Shown piece by piece: positions 25,482-40,400 of a stretch of DNA of 64,000 bases. This DNA comes from Campylorhamphus procurvoides. Its lineage: Eukaryota; Chordata; Aves; Passeriformes; Dendrocolaptidae. The DNA is taken from positions 248,001-312,000 of the forward strand of contig WBMV01001018.1 in NCBI GenBank assembly GCA_013396655.1. Reading direction: 5' to 3'. The first letter of the stretch is position 1. Every line of letters begins with the position of its first letter. Made by a program: the position numbers and the translations under genes. The notes under the pieces were generated by a model that worked only from the letters and a program-made list of their open reading frames with translations, was not told where the DNA came from and did not search any database.

Positions 25482-28400
25482 CTACAGGCAAAGCAATCAT
25501 TCTAAATACATATTTAGTTTATATAAAATGGGACTAAAGTAAGACTTTCAGGCAGAATCAACGTGCCAACTGGCATACAAGACCATCCATAGGCAAAGAC
25601 AGAGCAAGCAGAGCTTAAGAAGAAAAAAAGACTAAACCAAAGTATATTTATATTAGTCCTAATCACAATTCATCACTTAAAGCCTCCCACCCACACCTCA
25701 TCTGCTGAAATGTTTGGTAAAAAAGGTTACTGGATATGTTTTCTGGCTGGAATCAGCCTTCAATAACACCACCAAAAAGACTAGCCTTCAAGCAGTACAA
25801 TAGTTTCAACCTAGTTCTATATCACTGTTGCCTTTATTTTAATACCTGAATAACTTAGGCTGCTGTAGGAAAATTTATTTTCAGGCTCTAAATCGCATCA
25901 TTTGTCCACTGACATGTTTTAATGCCGCTGTGAATGTAAATGGGGGTACAACTGGCTCATTGCTGCAAAGAGATAAGTAATTCTGAAATCAAAAGACTAG
26001 ATTGTGTTCAGATGTCTAAATCTTGTTTTTTACTTAATTAACAGGCAAATATGCCACTGGAACAATTGATGAATAGTGCTCTTTTATCCACCCAAGTCAC
26101 CCACAGCCAGCTGTCTGTTACACATGATTATTTTCACAACAGAAATTATGGAAAATGAAGTTCCAAATCAAACATCACTTTATATACCAACACAAATTCC
26201 ATGCTCCTCCACCATTACATCCATTAAAGCAATTCTCTAGTGACCTTGGGGATTTCTAGAGCCCCCAGTGAACAAGCACAGCCACTGACAGATGATTTCA
26301 ATGATGGTTTTCCAAAGAAAAATAGCTGCTACCCATTAGTCAGAGATTTATTTACAACACAGAGGGCTGCAGTTCAACATGAGGATTATGAAAGAAGCTG
26401 TAACAAAGCAGTTTGGGGAAGTTTAGCTACAGATGCAAACTAATATCCAACTATTATGCATTGCAAGCAATGTGTATATTATTCCCTTTAAGCACTGTCC
26501 CCATAAACTAAAGAGAAATGGGCTCTGCTGTGCACCTGCCCTAGGTCAGTTTGCTCCACCATGTGCTTTGTGTTAAATCCCCACCTGTAATTCTGATGGC
26601 TGACCACCTTCTGTCCAGGGTTACCTTCCCCCAGCCTGCCCTCCTTTTTCCATTAACCAAACCATTCCATGGTTACAGCAAGATGGAATTATTGAGGGAA
26701 GAAACAATGTGTCCTCAGTAATCATTCTGTGGTTTGCACTCCAGCTGGAGTGCAGTCTCTGCCTCTGTCCCTCCACTCTTCTGCCTTCAACCAACCTCTG
26801 CCCAAGGCCACCAAAACCACTACTCTAATGGCCAAAAGGATTCCCTATAAACTTACCGAAAGAACTCAAACCAAAAGACCAAATAAAACCCAAATTCACT
26901 TAAATTAGGTTTCAAAGCAGCCCAACAGGATTTATACAAAACACTGCCCTTTTACATTAAGCAATTGCTAGTGTATAATGCAACAACTCTGGATACCCAA
27001 TTCACTCTGTGCCTCTCCTTGAGTAGGATGTAGAAGCCAAAAAATGAGGCTCAGCCTGGGAAGAAGGGCTGGGGCACAGGGAGAAGGCAGTTTTCTCTCT
27101 CATTGTCCCACTGTTTTTAATTTGTAAGGAGTTCATCTCCCCCAAGGTTGGTTTGCTCATGATCAGTTTATCCCTGCCATCTTTACCTGTACCCACCAGA
27201 TATTCCATCTAATATTCTCCTTCATCCTATGGGAAAGGGAGTGAGAGCAGCTGGGTAGGCATCTGGCAGCAGGCTGAGCTCACCCCACCCCAGCCCTCTG
27301 CCCATCCCTTGGAGCACCAGCACCAGGAAATGGATGGATCAGGAAGAACAAAGAGTTAAACACTTCACCTTAAAAACCCCACCTACCTGTGAAGCCATGA
27401 CATGGTTCTGTCAAGCTGTGACTGTGCAGACCCCAGAACTGAGTTATAATTGGAGCTCTACCCATTTAAGGGAGATGAACCAGTCTCATCAGGTGGAGCT
27501 TTACTTCCTGAGGATGAACACCATGCCTAAAACCCCCAAGGGATTATTAGTATCCAGATCTCCTGCGGGGCTAAATGGCTGCAGGCATTTGGACAAAGTC
27601 CACATGAAGTAGATTTGGTATATGTAATCCACCTAAATAATTTAAGGGAGCAAATAAGCTCTTAGGAACACAAGCTCTTCTTTAGATCTAACTACAGCAA
27701 ACAACCTCAAAGCTAAATGCAAACTGAGTTGTGCAGCAATGGATGGAATTTTCTATTTCAGTTTCCTGAAGGAAGAAAAGCATTTCAATGCAAAAATGTG
27801 CCTCTTTATTGACTACCTGGCCTAAAAAGAGACACCACTGCAAAAAAACTTTGCCTGAATTTCAGTAGCAACTGACAATTAGTGATAATCACTTGAATAT
27901 TTAAATCTTTAGTCTCAACACTCTCATACCAGAAAGTAATCAGTATCACCACCTTAAGTAAGCTGCTCCAGTGTGCACTTGCTCTGGATTCTGTAAGGAC
28001 ACAGACATTCTCTGCAGACACATGTGCTGGTGGGTTAGAGTTATGTACCTGTGCCTTGCTCAATCACCTTAGCAAGGAAGTGTCTTCAGACAAGGGAGTT
28101 TGTCACCACACAAGCAGCCACAGATCACTCCTGACCACTTCCTCATCTCCTCCTGAGCCCAGAGGACAAAGCTTCCCAAACCCCACTTTCTAGAAATGAA
28201 GTGTGCAGCCCTTTCCCAGTTCCAGTGGCTCTTTTCAGTGCCTCATATCATGGACCAGTACTGGCAGAGCTGGACTAATTACTGCACAGAAACTATTCCA
28301 CTCACAAAACCAACCCCCAAGGACCACAACAGCCTTTTCAGCTGGAACATCACATTTTACTTAACACAAGTTCAAACACTGACAATTATCTACGATTATT

Positions 28401-31400
28401 TTTGTCATCCACCTTTATTTTTCTCTCCCCCAAAGTCACCATTTTCAGGTCCACACTCCTGCTTGAGTTGTCAGTATTATTTGTGCCTAGGGTTTGGCCA
28501 CATCTATCACAGAACAGTCTAGAGAGTCCTTTAGTGTTTAGAAATCCAATCTCTCAAACACAGCCACTTTATCATGACTTCCTATTTCACAAGAAATCAT
28601 AGCAGATGAGAGTTAATTAGCCCTCAACGTTATATTAAGAACATCATGACTTGGGGATTTAGTAGTTCATTAACACCATCAGAAACAAACAACTTTCTGC
28701 CTGGATTTGCTTTTAATAGGTTCATACCATCATTGAAAACAGCTTATATGGAGTTTTGTGGCAAATTGTGTTGGTGGGTTTTATTTTTTAAAAGCTATTC
28801 ATTTATATTTTGTTCCTTATTTAAAACAACAGCAATGGATGTAAGACTAGAAAGCTCCCTCTGAACTCTGGCTTTCATCTTTCACTTCTACTCACTCTGC
28901 TTTCCAACATCAGCTCCATGATTATCCAAACCATCACCCCCTCTCCAGCAGGTTCACCCCTTCAGTTCACAAACTGTTTCCAACAACTTCCTGTTAGCAC
29001 ACACTGCATCTTCCTTTCCAAAAGAAGTGAAACTTTTCCTACCAGGTTACATGCTACCTGTTCCTTTATGTGTAGAGACAGTGTCAAAGCAATACCATCA
29101 CTGAATTATCCCATCTTTGCTCTCCACTTTCCCCACCCACATCTGACCTCCCTGAGCTCCTCTTCTCACTAACAGTCCCTGCACATTTGTCACAGCTGCT
29201 CAAACAGCTGTTTCTGCTATATTTTTCTGACTGTTTCAGAAGATTGCAGTGTTTGGCTACTGTAAGTCTGTTAATTACATCCATGCAACCTCGAGTAATT
29301 AATCTAAGACTCAAAGTATCAATCCAATTACTTCTGAATGCCATTAACTGTGGCTATGCTGTACAGGTTTCCCTGTGTTAGCCCTTCCTTCATCTTCAGA
29401 GCTGCTGTCATTTTAAACTCAATAAGCTATTTCTTCTAGCAGACATTAGCAAGTTATGAGTTCAAAGCATTTAGAGTAGCCCAGATTTTTTTCTCCCCCC
29501 AAACAAACATGTTTACAAAGATTATGAACAGAACACAAAAAAGCGTTAGTTGAAAAAGTAGAAAATAGAAATCAGTATTCTTTTTACCAAGACAAAAAAA
29601 GGTGGAGATCATGACTGTTCTCAGTTACTTTACCATCTAGTAAAAAGTCTCAGTTCAGGGGAAAAATTTGATGTTCATTTGGCAGTTCTTTGCAGCTATC
29701 ATGCACCCAGATTATGCAAGTCCTTTGTCTGACACCACAAAGAGCTAATTAATTCTCTATGATCTTGCATGATGTGAGTTTTTAACACAATTCAGGTTAA
29801 GAGCTACTTAAATAACTTCTAGGCTCTTAGCTAAATCTGAAAGTTGATGAGGGCTGAAATCAGGCATCAAGCTGAAGCATGATACCTCTTGCCTTTATTA
29901 CCTTGAGGTGTGTGGCAGTTTTAAAGGGACCAAAAAAAACCAAAGTCTCTGAGGTTGGAGCAAACCAGGTGAGCTGTCCTGCTACCTGCACACCTTACAA
30001 GTCTTCAAGTAATGGCAAGGTTATTTTAGTTACAGTTTCAAGAGTCTTTTTTATTAGTCCTCCCTTTAGTCCTCCTAAAAGGTATTGAGAGGTTCAATGC
30101 AGGCAGCTGGAGCTGAGGAATGACACTGCATGCAACACTGAGGACATAGATAAAGAAGTGGATAGCACAGTTCATGCAGCGAAAGAAAAGAGATGCAGGT
30201 CTGTGCTGCTTGCCTTGAGCAGAGACAGAAGCTGACACTGACCTGGGGGCAGCTGGAGCTGAGGAGTGAGTTCCACTCCTGCTATTCCAAGTAAAGGCAT
30301 CGTGGTTCTCCTCCTGAAACTTCACCCTCTTTTTCTCCCTTTCAGGCTCCACCATGTTGCGTATGGCCTGGAGAGCTGTGTTCAGTGGGGATGCCTGGAG
30401 AGCCTGTTTGGTTGGGGAACCACCACTTGGCTCCAGGTTCTTGGAAGTCACCTTCTTTCCTTCCTTACTTGGCAATTGAATGAGAGCAGCTTCTTTCACT
30501 GGAGGATTTTTGCTGTCCAAGTATTCACAAGTCACATCCACTGGAATCTTCTCCCTCTTCTTTTTAATTTTAGAGTCTTTAAGTAATTCTAAGGAAAAAG
30601 GATATACTTTTAGTACAGAAGCAAAGCTGGAGTTAACTTGTCCACCAGCATGTTCACAAGAAAACTAAAACAACATTTCACACGACTAAAGACCTTGCAA
30701 TAACTCTTAAAAGCTAACTTAGATCCTTTCATATAATCTAATAATCCCAACAGAAGCTGGCTTAAAAAAAGAGACATCTTGCTCCTCATCCATTCTACTT
30801 CTCCACCAACACTTTTAATGACAGACTCTGAAGTACAGGCTGCTGAGGCAAGCTTCCATAACCAGGATTTTAAAGTCAAATCCTTTGAGCATGGAAAAGT
30901 ACAAAACCAATTCACCCATCTGGTTGCCTATGCACAGAATCCCAGAATGGCTGGGGTTGGAAGGCACCTTAAAATTCACTGGTTCCACCCCCCACCATGG
31001 GCAGGGACACCTTTCACCAGCCCAGGTTGTTCCAAGCCCTGTCCAACCTGGCCTTGGACACTTCCATGGATGGGGCAGCCACAGCTTCTCTGGGCACCCT
31101 GTGCCAGGGCCTCACCACAGGGAAGAATTTCTTCCTAACATCTAACCTAAAGCTGCCTTTTGGCAGTTTAAAGAGAATCATCTTCCTCCACAGTCTACAG
31201 CTCCCTTATTTTGCACACACTTAGGTATCAGCTGTTTCTCAGGAGGGCCTCTGTTGCCAAAACTTAATCCCTATTAATTGGAGCTATTAAACAGTTTCTC
31301 CTCTAAATGTTGTGCACCTTATTACAGAGCTCTTGTCAGCTTCATTCAGAAAGATGAAGCTTCTCATCAACACAAAGATACTGCTACTATTATGGAAAGC

Positions 31401-34400
31401 CCCTCCTGAGCTGACTATGGTATCCAGTTCTACTCTAGAAAACTCTGAACACTGTACTCTGTACTCTTCAGCCTTCTGGAGTCAGTGTTAGCACACATTG
31501 AAGGGGGGTCCTTCAGCAAGGTAGTGCTTTTCTGTTTCAGTTCAGCAGGTTTTGGACCAGCTTATAATCCAAAAGACAGCCATTTCAAGTTTATTTTACA
31601 TCTGGAACTATAGTGATGTCTTCCTGTCTGCTGTCGTCCCACTTGTGAAGGTTGAGAAGATCAGATATTTACTTTTTGCCCAAGCTGCACTTACCTTCAG
31701 GTTCATACTTCATTTTTAGCTCATCCAGCATAACTCGCAGGTTCATATTCTCACTCTGACAAGCCTGCAAATGCCTCTCATTGGTGAAGAGTTTCCTTTC
31801 AAATTCCAGGACCCTCTGGCTCTCATACAGAGCTTTCATCTTTTGCAAGGAGAGTTCATTTTTCAGTGTTTCAGTTTCCTTGCTGGGGTGGGAGGAAAAT
31901 GATAAAGTCAGACTTGGTTTGCTTTGGTTTATTTTTTTTTTTAAGTAAAGCAGCAGGTGCAAAGTCAACAAAGCACTCAGCACCTTCACAGCAAATTCAG
32001 CCACATTGGGATCTGAGGGCTTAAAAACCAGTCCTAAGGCCAAACACTATTAACTGGCTAATAAATATGGAATTTACTAGTCAAAGAACACAACTAGATA
32101 GTCCAATTAAACATTTTAAATGTTATTACCTGGCTGCTTTGACAAGAGAAATAAAAAAATACAGCCTATAAGACTGAGACTCTTCATACAGTTGCCTTAT
32201 AGACTAAGTTTTAATTTATTAAAATTCTCAATTGTCCTGTACCTAGGAGTGTTACCAACAATTCTGGGAGAAGGCAACGAGATAGCAACAGTTCTGCTGC
32301 TATTTTTTAAAACAGTAAATGAATAAACTAACAAAACAACTCAGTCCTCTAATGAAGTCAGCATTAGAAAATACAAGGAACATATCTATGTACAGTCAGT
32401 GCATACAAACAGGAACAAAAAAGGGACAATAAAAACAAGTACCTATTAGATAACCCTCCTACACCAACTTCTGGAGCTCAGGCTAAGTACTTACTTTGAG
32501 TTGTCAAGTTTAATTTTCAGTAAATCTGCATAATAACCATCCTCAGACTCGCCTCCTTTTGAGCTGCTACCAGGTCTGGATTCTTCCACATTCTCATATA
32601 AAGTCTGATAAATAAAAGAACATCAGGTTGTGAAGCAGTGACCTTTCAGAAGCACATTAGTTTAGTCCTTAGGTGACATTTCCCATGCATTTCTGTGGGG
32701 AAACCTCAACACAGAGAGATTTAAACACAGAGAACTCAGTTGCTCTGAGTACCTCCTTGCTTGTTACAAATGTCAGACAGCACTAAGACTGACAGTTCTC
32801 TCTCATTCACTGCACAAAAAGTAAAAAAGCAAGTTATCTCAGTTCCAGAAAGTTTTCAAGTAGCACTGCAGAACAGTTATCTTGCTTTGTACTTGAAAAC
32901 ACAAGATATTTAGTTGACCCACAGGGGGTTTTTTTAGCATTTATTTCTAAGCTTCAGCAGCTGGACCCCCAAGGAATACAAGCCATGTTAATCAACAATT
33001 AATCTCAGAATCAGTTACATATTTCAGATGAGGAAACTGGCTCATAGTAAAGATGCCATAAATGCAGTAATGTGACACTGGAAGTTTTGTTTCATGGGCT
33101 TTTTCTGAACCAGACTTAATGCTGTCCCACAGACCTCACAGGCCAGTCACTGACTCCGGATACAGACTGGAATAAAGCATTCATTTCCTGACACCACTTA
33201 TTTATGGCCTAGAGACAGAAATACAGATCAAGCTTCTAAGAGATCAAACTGGTAAAACAACCAGGCTTTCTCAATTGCCTTCTAAAATGGGTTAAGCTTG
33301 GCTTTACACCATTGGGGGTTAAATACAGGAGAGAAGAAGCTATCCTGGACAGCATAATCCTACTGCACAAGGGAATACACCCCAGTTTACACTTCAAAGC
33401 TGTGATAAGAAAGGGCCAAACAAGTCCACAAGTGTAAGAATTAAAAGAGGCTACAGTTTTTCACTCTGTAAAGACACAAACATCAGTAACATTATGCTGG
33501 TGCACATCAGGGTCCTCATGCACTTCTCACCTTTCATAATATTGGCAAGATGTTACCAAGTTGCATAAAAGGACTGAAAAAATTGCTTGGAGCAGCATGC
33601 TTCAATTGCAAAGTTAAGACACATTAAGAAACTAAATATCCAGCAAGTTCAATAAAGCTGGGACACTAAAAAGTGCTGAAGCCCAAGTATACACAGTAAA
33701 AGTATGAAATGGCTACAACTCCCAACAGAAAAATCTAGTGTTACAGCTCAGTGAACATTCACCAATTAAACTCAATGTTACAAGTAACTAAGAAATGAAG
33801 GTGCTACACAAGAACCCACAAAAAATCGTTCTTCAACTCAGCTGTTGGGTAGTGAACTTGGTGCTTCTCTGCACTTCAGGAGTAACTGTACTCCAGTTGT
33901 AAAATACAGTTTGGGGTAAATAAAGCTATGAGTAGCTTTGGGATCCCTTTTCAAAGCAGAGCATTCGCTTCAGACAGTTTTCATAGTTCTTGGTCTCATG
34001 TTTTCGCTTCCTGTTATGATTTTTTACTTAATTACAAGCCACACACCTTAAATTTTTCTAGCTGCCTCACTTTCATAAGAAGATCTTCTATTTCTCCATT
34101 CTTTTGCTCTAACATGGACTGTAAGCGTTCCAGCTGGTCAAATTCTGCCTGAGAACCTTTCATCTGTAGCAGTGTTGCCATTTGCAGCTGGAAAAAAGGA
34201 AGAAATTAATCTTTACTACAAGTATTAGTGACTGAAAATCCCAGCATCTTACCCAGAATCATTCAGGTACTCAAGCCTTGTACTTCTAATCCTGAATACA
34301 CAAGTGCACTGGATGCTTAAACTTGGCCTTGATAGCAAAATCATGGCAATTATCATCACAGACTGACACTAAAAGCCTTCAGGACAGCTGAAAACTTACT

Positions 34401-37400
34401 AGACAGCTCAGTCCTGAAAGGTCACACCCTCCTCTGTACTGACTACTGCCAAGGACACACACAGCACTCCACATGCCAGCCATAAACACCAAGGCAGCCA
34501 GAAACCAACTATAGGTCAGCCTTATTGATCAGAGCTAAAATGCATCTCTCAGGAATGCCTCACTTAGGAAAACGCCCAAATTTCAACCCTTTTTTTCCCC
34601 CCCACTTCTGATTCTGAGGTATAACACCACCATGTTTGCCTTCTGCAATATTAACCCAAGAATCTCAGCTTTTTCTGCTCCTCCAGTGGAACACATCCTG
34701 TCAAGCAAGAGAAAACCCTCTCTCATTACAAAGGAGAAGTTTATCAAAGTCTTGCACTTAAAGCAAATTTTTCTAATGGTGTCAACATAACATCATAGTA
34801 CAAGGCTCTTAACACATTCAGTTACAAGTGATGCATCAGACATTTAAACAACTGGAAAACAGTGAGAAATAGAGTAAATGAAAGAATTCACAGGGTATTG
34901 GTGAAAACAAGCATTTTTCTCAATGTAGTCAGTATAGATAAGGTAACACTGTGGAACAGTGGGAGAAATCACAGGGAAAGGATCAAGGGGAAAATTAGAC
35001 TACAGATTGAGAGAGAAAGTGAGAGGAGAGCATTTACCCTATGGAATCTCCTATATCTACTGCAGGGTATTGATGGTCCTGTACCCAAACTAGAGCTGAA
35101 GAAAGATTCATTCATCTCCTCACAGCTTCTACAGGACATAAGGGAGGCAAAATGCCCCAATCAGACACCTAACCTTGACCCTTTTGCCTCAAAAGCCCTC
35201 TTGCTAACTATCACAATAAGTTGCAGTTGATTTACATAAAAACAAAGAACAGAAACATTAAGGAACTGCAAGACCTGTGGAAAACATACTGGAGGTGGTG
35301 AAACTTTCCCAGGGGTAGTGTCCTTCCTGTTGAGGAGGCAGATCCCCAGAGCCAGCAGTAAGGAGCACACAGAGACACTGTGACAACTAAAGTTGCACCC
35401 AGAGTTTGCTGCACTGCAGGAACCAGCTGTGAGGGGAGGGACCAGCCAAGCACACAGCACAGTACAGAGGAGCCTAACAGGGATCTAAGGTGGCAGCTTA
35501 AGCAAAACAGCTCTCCTAACAAACTATTTACAATGCTGATATCAGAAGAAATTTTATGAGTATAAATTGAAATGCCAAATAAAAGCACTAAGTAGTAGAA
35601 CAGGGATATCAATTTGCCTCCACTTTTGGTGAAAATCTTCAGTAATTAGGCATGTTTCTCACACCATTCAACCAGTATGACTGAATTGCACTCACATTAC
35701 AAGGAGAAAGTTTCTGAACAGAACTGATCCTACCCAATGACTTCACTCAGATCTTGGCTGCATCAATAGGGGTTTTTTCTCCTTCTCCTTTATAACTACT
35801 GTTTCAACTATTTTCAACCTACTCCACAAAAGCTAGGGAACACAAACCTGTGCTTGCAGTGCAAATCATGACCATCACTCCTGATGTTTAAGCACTCTCC
35901 TCAAACTGCATGATCAAGTATTTGATCAAAATGAAAGGATCCACTTTAGCATTGGAAAAATCAAAACGCCAACATGAAACAGTTGGCAGCTCTGCAGCAT
36001 CCCCTTTATATTATCTTGTAAATCAGCTGCTGTCAAGTTCTCCACAATACTAATCAGCAAGCTTCCCTACTACAGCAGTGTAGTCTAAATTAGATCACTA
36101 TGACAGAAGTTATGACTTATTCTTGTACCAAAAATAGGGAAATGCAAGGAAAAAAACAGGGCAAAGACAAGAAAGGAAGAAAGGAAGGAAAAAAACCAAA
36201 ACACCAAAAACCCACATTGTGATGGGGGTAAAAGTCTGTCCTTGCCCTTATATTCATTCCTGACAATGACAGTTAATGTACAAACACATGACTCAGGTAG
36301 GACAAGAATTAGACAAGAAAAAACAATTATCAAGACAAACTGAATGCTGGTTTGACTGACAGGAGCTGTGTTTTACTTTTATCCATTGAACAACTCCTGC
36401 CCAAGTCAGCAAACATGGTGCCTTGAGTATAACATGGAGGTTTAGGATAAAGTAGGAACACCAGCAGCAATACAAAGATGCTGAGGTACCACAGAAATCA
36501 AACAGCACAACATCATCTCACTTGTTTTTCTCCCATTTCCCTCCCCCAGACAACTGCACCACATTTCCAAGATAACAAATCCCCTAGGCTGTGCACTAGA
36601 GCAGTGCCCAAGGACAGCCTGCAGTATTACACTAATGGTCATACCTTCATTCTTTGCAATTGTTCTCTAGTGAATGCATGCTGTTTTTGTAGGGACTGAT
36701 ATTTTACTTTCACACTGATCAGCTGTCGTTCCATTTCTGCCCTACGGTCCTCCACCTACAGAATATTGTGAACAATCATTACTGTGAGATTATAACACTC
36801 ATTGTCACTTGGATGATGAGTTGTACATGGACAGGTTGCCTAGCAATTGGTGTTCAGTCTGCAAATACTGCTTTTCCAGCAAAAAGTACTTGAAAATACA
36901 GGCTATTGACAATCGCCCTGTGACAGAAGCGAGTTGACAGTGCTACAGTTGCTGAAACCCAATCATTAAAGTGCAACAGATTTTTCTTTTGATATCAAAA
37001 TAAAGTAACATTTCATGTGCTTCAGTGTTCCTGTAGAATAGTTTTGTTCATTGGCATCAGAACAAACAGTTTAAAAGAAAGTGAGCAGTGTACCAACTTC
37101 ACCCATTTCCTGGGTGTTGTCACAGAACAAAATACCTCCCTATGCATTTAACAGCAGCTGAACTCCTGCAGGAAAACTACTCCAAAAACCCTCCCAAATG
37201 CTCAAACACCCAGACACTTCCAGCATGTTTGTAAGGAAGTTTTAAGAAAGTTTCTATCACCATCTTTCAATATTTCACATAATATCTTCTACAGTAAAGA
37301 AGGCTTTGCCAGCTGAACAAAACTACTTAATTAAGAGTCAAGATCTGCACACAGAACCACCATGATGAGCTCTCATTCACAACTTTTGACTTGATAGCCA

Positions 37401-40400
37401 CGTAACTTTAAGTGATTCCGTTAAGTTTATTAACTCCTTCGCTTCAAAGAGAGCATAAAAATGGCATTTCATATATCAGATCAACACTGAAGTCATATTT
37501 GAGGAAGAGAGATACATGCTGGCCAGATCAGGTACAGATACTCTAATATTTTCAATACAGTACAAGAAAGAACACTAAAATATTCCCTCCTCGCCTGTAG
37601 GTGTTCTCAGGCACTGTGGCAGAATTGTACCTCAGCAAAGAGAGAATTGCCTTTACTTGTGGGGTCCAAAGACTGCTGCACTGCATGGTCCAGCTGAACC
37701 TGGAGCTCCTGGTTAGCTTCACGAGCTTTCTAGGGTAGAGCAGAGAGGATGTGAACCATTCAAGTATCCAATGCATTGCACACAGGAATTCCATCAGTTT
37801 CAACTCTTTCATTTCCTATCCTTTAGCACACATTATATTGTGCTGCAGTACTTAACTGCACATACAGTTCTACTCACTAAGAGACAAATTGATTTCATTT
37901 CACTAAAAGGTTTAATATTCCACTGTTCCTCATGACAGGAACACAAGTAAAACCTTGAAGGGTAAGCTTTGATATTTGTAACTGATTAATGGTATGGAGA
38001 CCACAGGCCTTGCTGTGTTAGTCAGTCACAAAGCCTCTACTCTCCAGCACAAGATTTTACAAGCCATTTGGTAGAAATTTGAAACAAAAATGAGAATTGT
38101 GTCAGTGAGCTGTGGCAAGGTCACTGAGAGGAAGAACAGTGCTGTGCAAAGACTCTCCTTACCTTGGCCTACCCCAAGACAACCCCAATGCAGAGCGTTT
38201 ACCAACAGGCAACATCAAACAGGATCAGCCAACATCCTTCTCTTTCCCCTTCCTCCTCACAACACCTCAAATCTCCTACTTCACCAAAAAGCTACCACCA
38301 CAGCTTGTGCAGTTCTTGGCTTAGCTACCAAAGTCAAACAACACTAAGAGAATAAATACCTCTAATGCATTACAGTAAGAAACCACTTCTTTTTCCCTCT
38401 CTTCTTTCTCAGCCTGTAGGCGCTCCAGCTGGTTCCTTAAGTTACTGTTCATGAGTTCTAGTTGTTCTTTACTGTACTGCAGCTCATTCAGCTTCTCCTC
38501 AACATTGGCCTGAACAAAAGAACATGAAATAAAAAGTATTTACAACAATTGGAAGAAAAGCAGGCCCAAGGTAACCCAACACATTTGTTAGTAGTGGTTA
38601 CTTTTAATATAAAACATTATATTGAAGAAGAGCTGGTATTAAAGTCTGCTATAGGTAGCACTATACACACGACACCTAAAATGAAGTAAATGCAAAATTT
38701 GATCTTCAATGATCTCCATTCCCAATGGTTCAGTGCTACTCACACACCTTCACACTCTCTAGCTCAGTGAGCTCTATCTGCAGGTTGAGCATTTCTGAGG
38801 ACATGGTCTCATGTACACGTTCTGACATCATATGCAGTTCTTCTGATTTGGCAGCAATTATTTCCTTCTGGTGATCCACTTTGTGTCTCAGTTGTTTCTC
38901 TGAGAGTCGGGTTTCATCAAGCTCTGCTTTCAGGTTCTCCAGCTTAAAAACAGTTGACACCCAAGTAGAATCATTTGATAATAAATTCTTGAAAAACACA
39001 CTTCTGACTGTTCCAATTATAGAAAACGTCTTAGAAACACCACTTAATATTAAACTTTTTAAAACAAGCATTGCAATTTAATGTAATTAACAAGTAACAA
39101 TGCAGATGTTTGTTAAAAACCTAACTCCTATACACTGAAGCAATTTTTGTAGTTAAGAGTAAAATAAGTTAAATAGATAGCATCCAAAATGCTACTAACA
39201 ACCTTTTAGCTACATAATAGTTGCCAAACCTTGTTTTTAAGGTCACTGATTTCTTGCCCATAGCTTCTGGCCAGCTGTTCTTTCTGTTTATCCAGTTGCA
39301 TGTTCTGCTGTTGCTTAAGGGAATCACACTCAAAATTCAAGCTCTCCAACATTCGATTCTTGAGTTCAATTTCTCTCTGAAGAGTGTATTTCTCTTGCTC
39401 AAATTTCTGAAAGGAAGAACACACTAGATGTAACAATAATAACACAATCTAGATTTAACAGTACATCATTCCCTCAGCATTTATGACTAAGTACAGGCTC
39501 AGAACCAAGATGTTTGTAGCTCACTCAATCTTTTGTTGGAGTCCCAATTAGGGAATACCCATGTTTTTAAAAAAAGTATAACTGGTCTAAAATGGTATGA
39601 TTTGATTGTGCAATATTCTCTTCTTCATGGAACTGTGTATTTCTTTGTACAGAGCATGAAATGTGTGGGCACCTTTTCTGCAAGTGTCACAAAGAAATTT
39701 AGCAGGAGTTTACATGCATTTTCCATCACCATAGAACCCAATTAGGTTAAAAGCAGTTAAGTCCATCAAGTGTTCCCCTACTGCAGAACAGCTGAGTGCA
39801 ATGGCTTTTAAAGACAGTTAAATTGTCTGCTGTTTTATAATAAATCCCATCCACCCCTCCAGACTCAAGAATGATTTTTTAAACAATTTCTCTCTATGCC
39901 TGATTGCATGTTTGTTCATTATAAAGGGCAGCTTCATTTCACCCTTCCATTCAGGCAGCAATTAAAGAAAAGAAAAAAAATTCAAAGAGGAGAGTGTTGA
40001 AAGCAGAAATAGTAATAACAAAGCCAAATCAGTCTAAAGACGCAGGACTTTCCAAAATAAAGTAACTCTTAAAACACAAACCAGAATTAAAAAAGGAACA
40101 CAGCCAAACTAAAAGCTGTCAGGTGTCAGACTGACCTCTGTGGCCTAGACACAGCTTAGCAAGGACAGGCTTAGCTCTCAAATACACAGGACAGGAGTTT
40201 TAACTCCAAGACAGTGCACAGGACAGGGGTGGGACTGCACTTCTGGCCAGACCCCAGGAGGACAAAATTCCAGCAGAATATGTCTACATACTTACACAGC
40301 AGAGTACACAGATGCCTCTGAAGGGCTTTTGTGCCTGCTGGTAGAACTGACTTGTGTTCACAGTAACTGCTTTGGTTCTCACATCCCAAAGAGCAGAGCC

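Larger units (their letters stand above)
36756..38747. other. SPDL1 introns 3-5 with coding exons 4 and 5 between them
   Basis: Intron 5 (36756-37630), intron 4 (37730-38359) and intron 3 (38510-38747) contain nothing I recognise. The embedded exons are listed separately. Confidence 0.7.
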
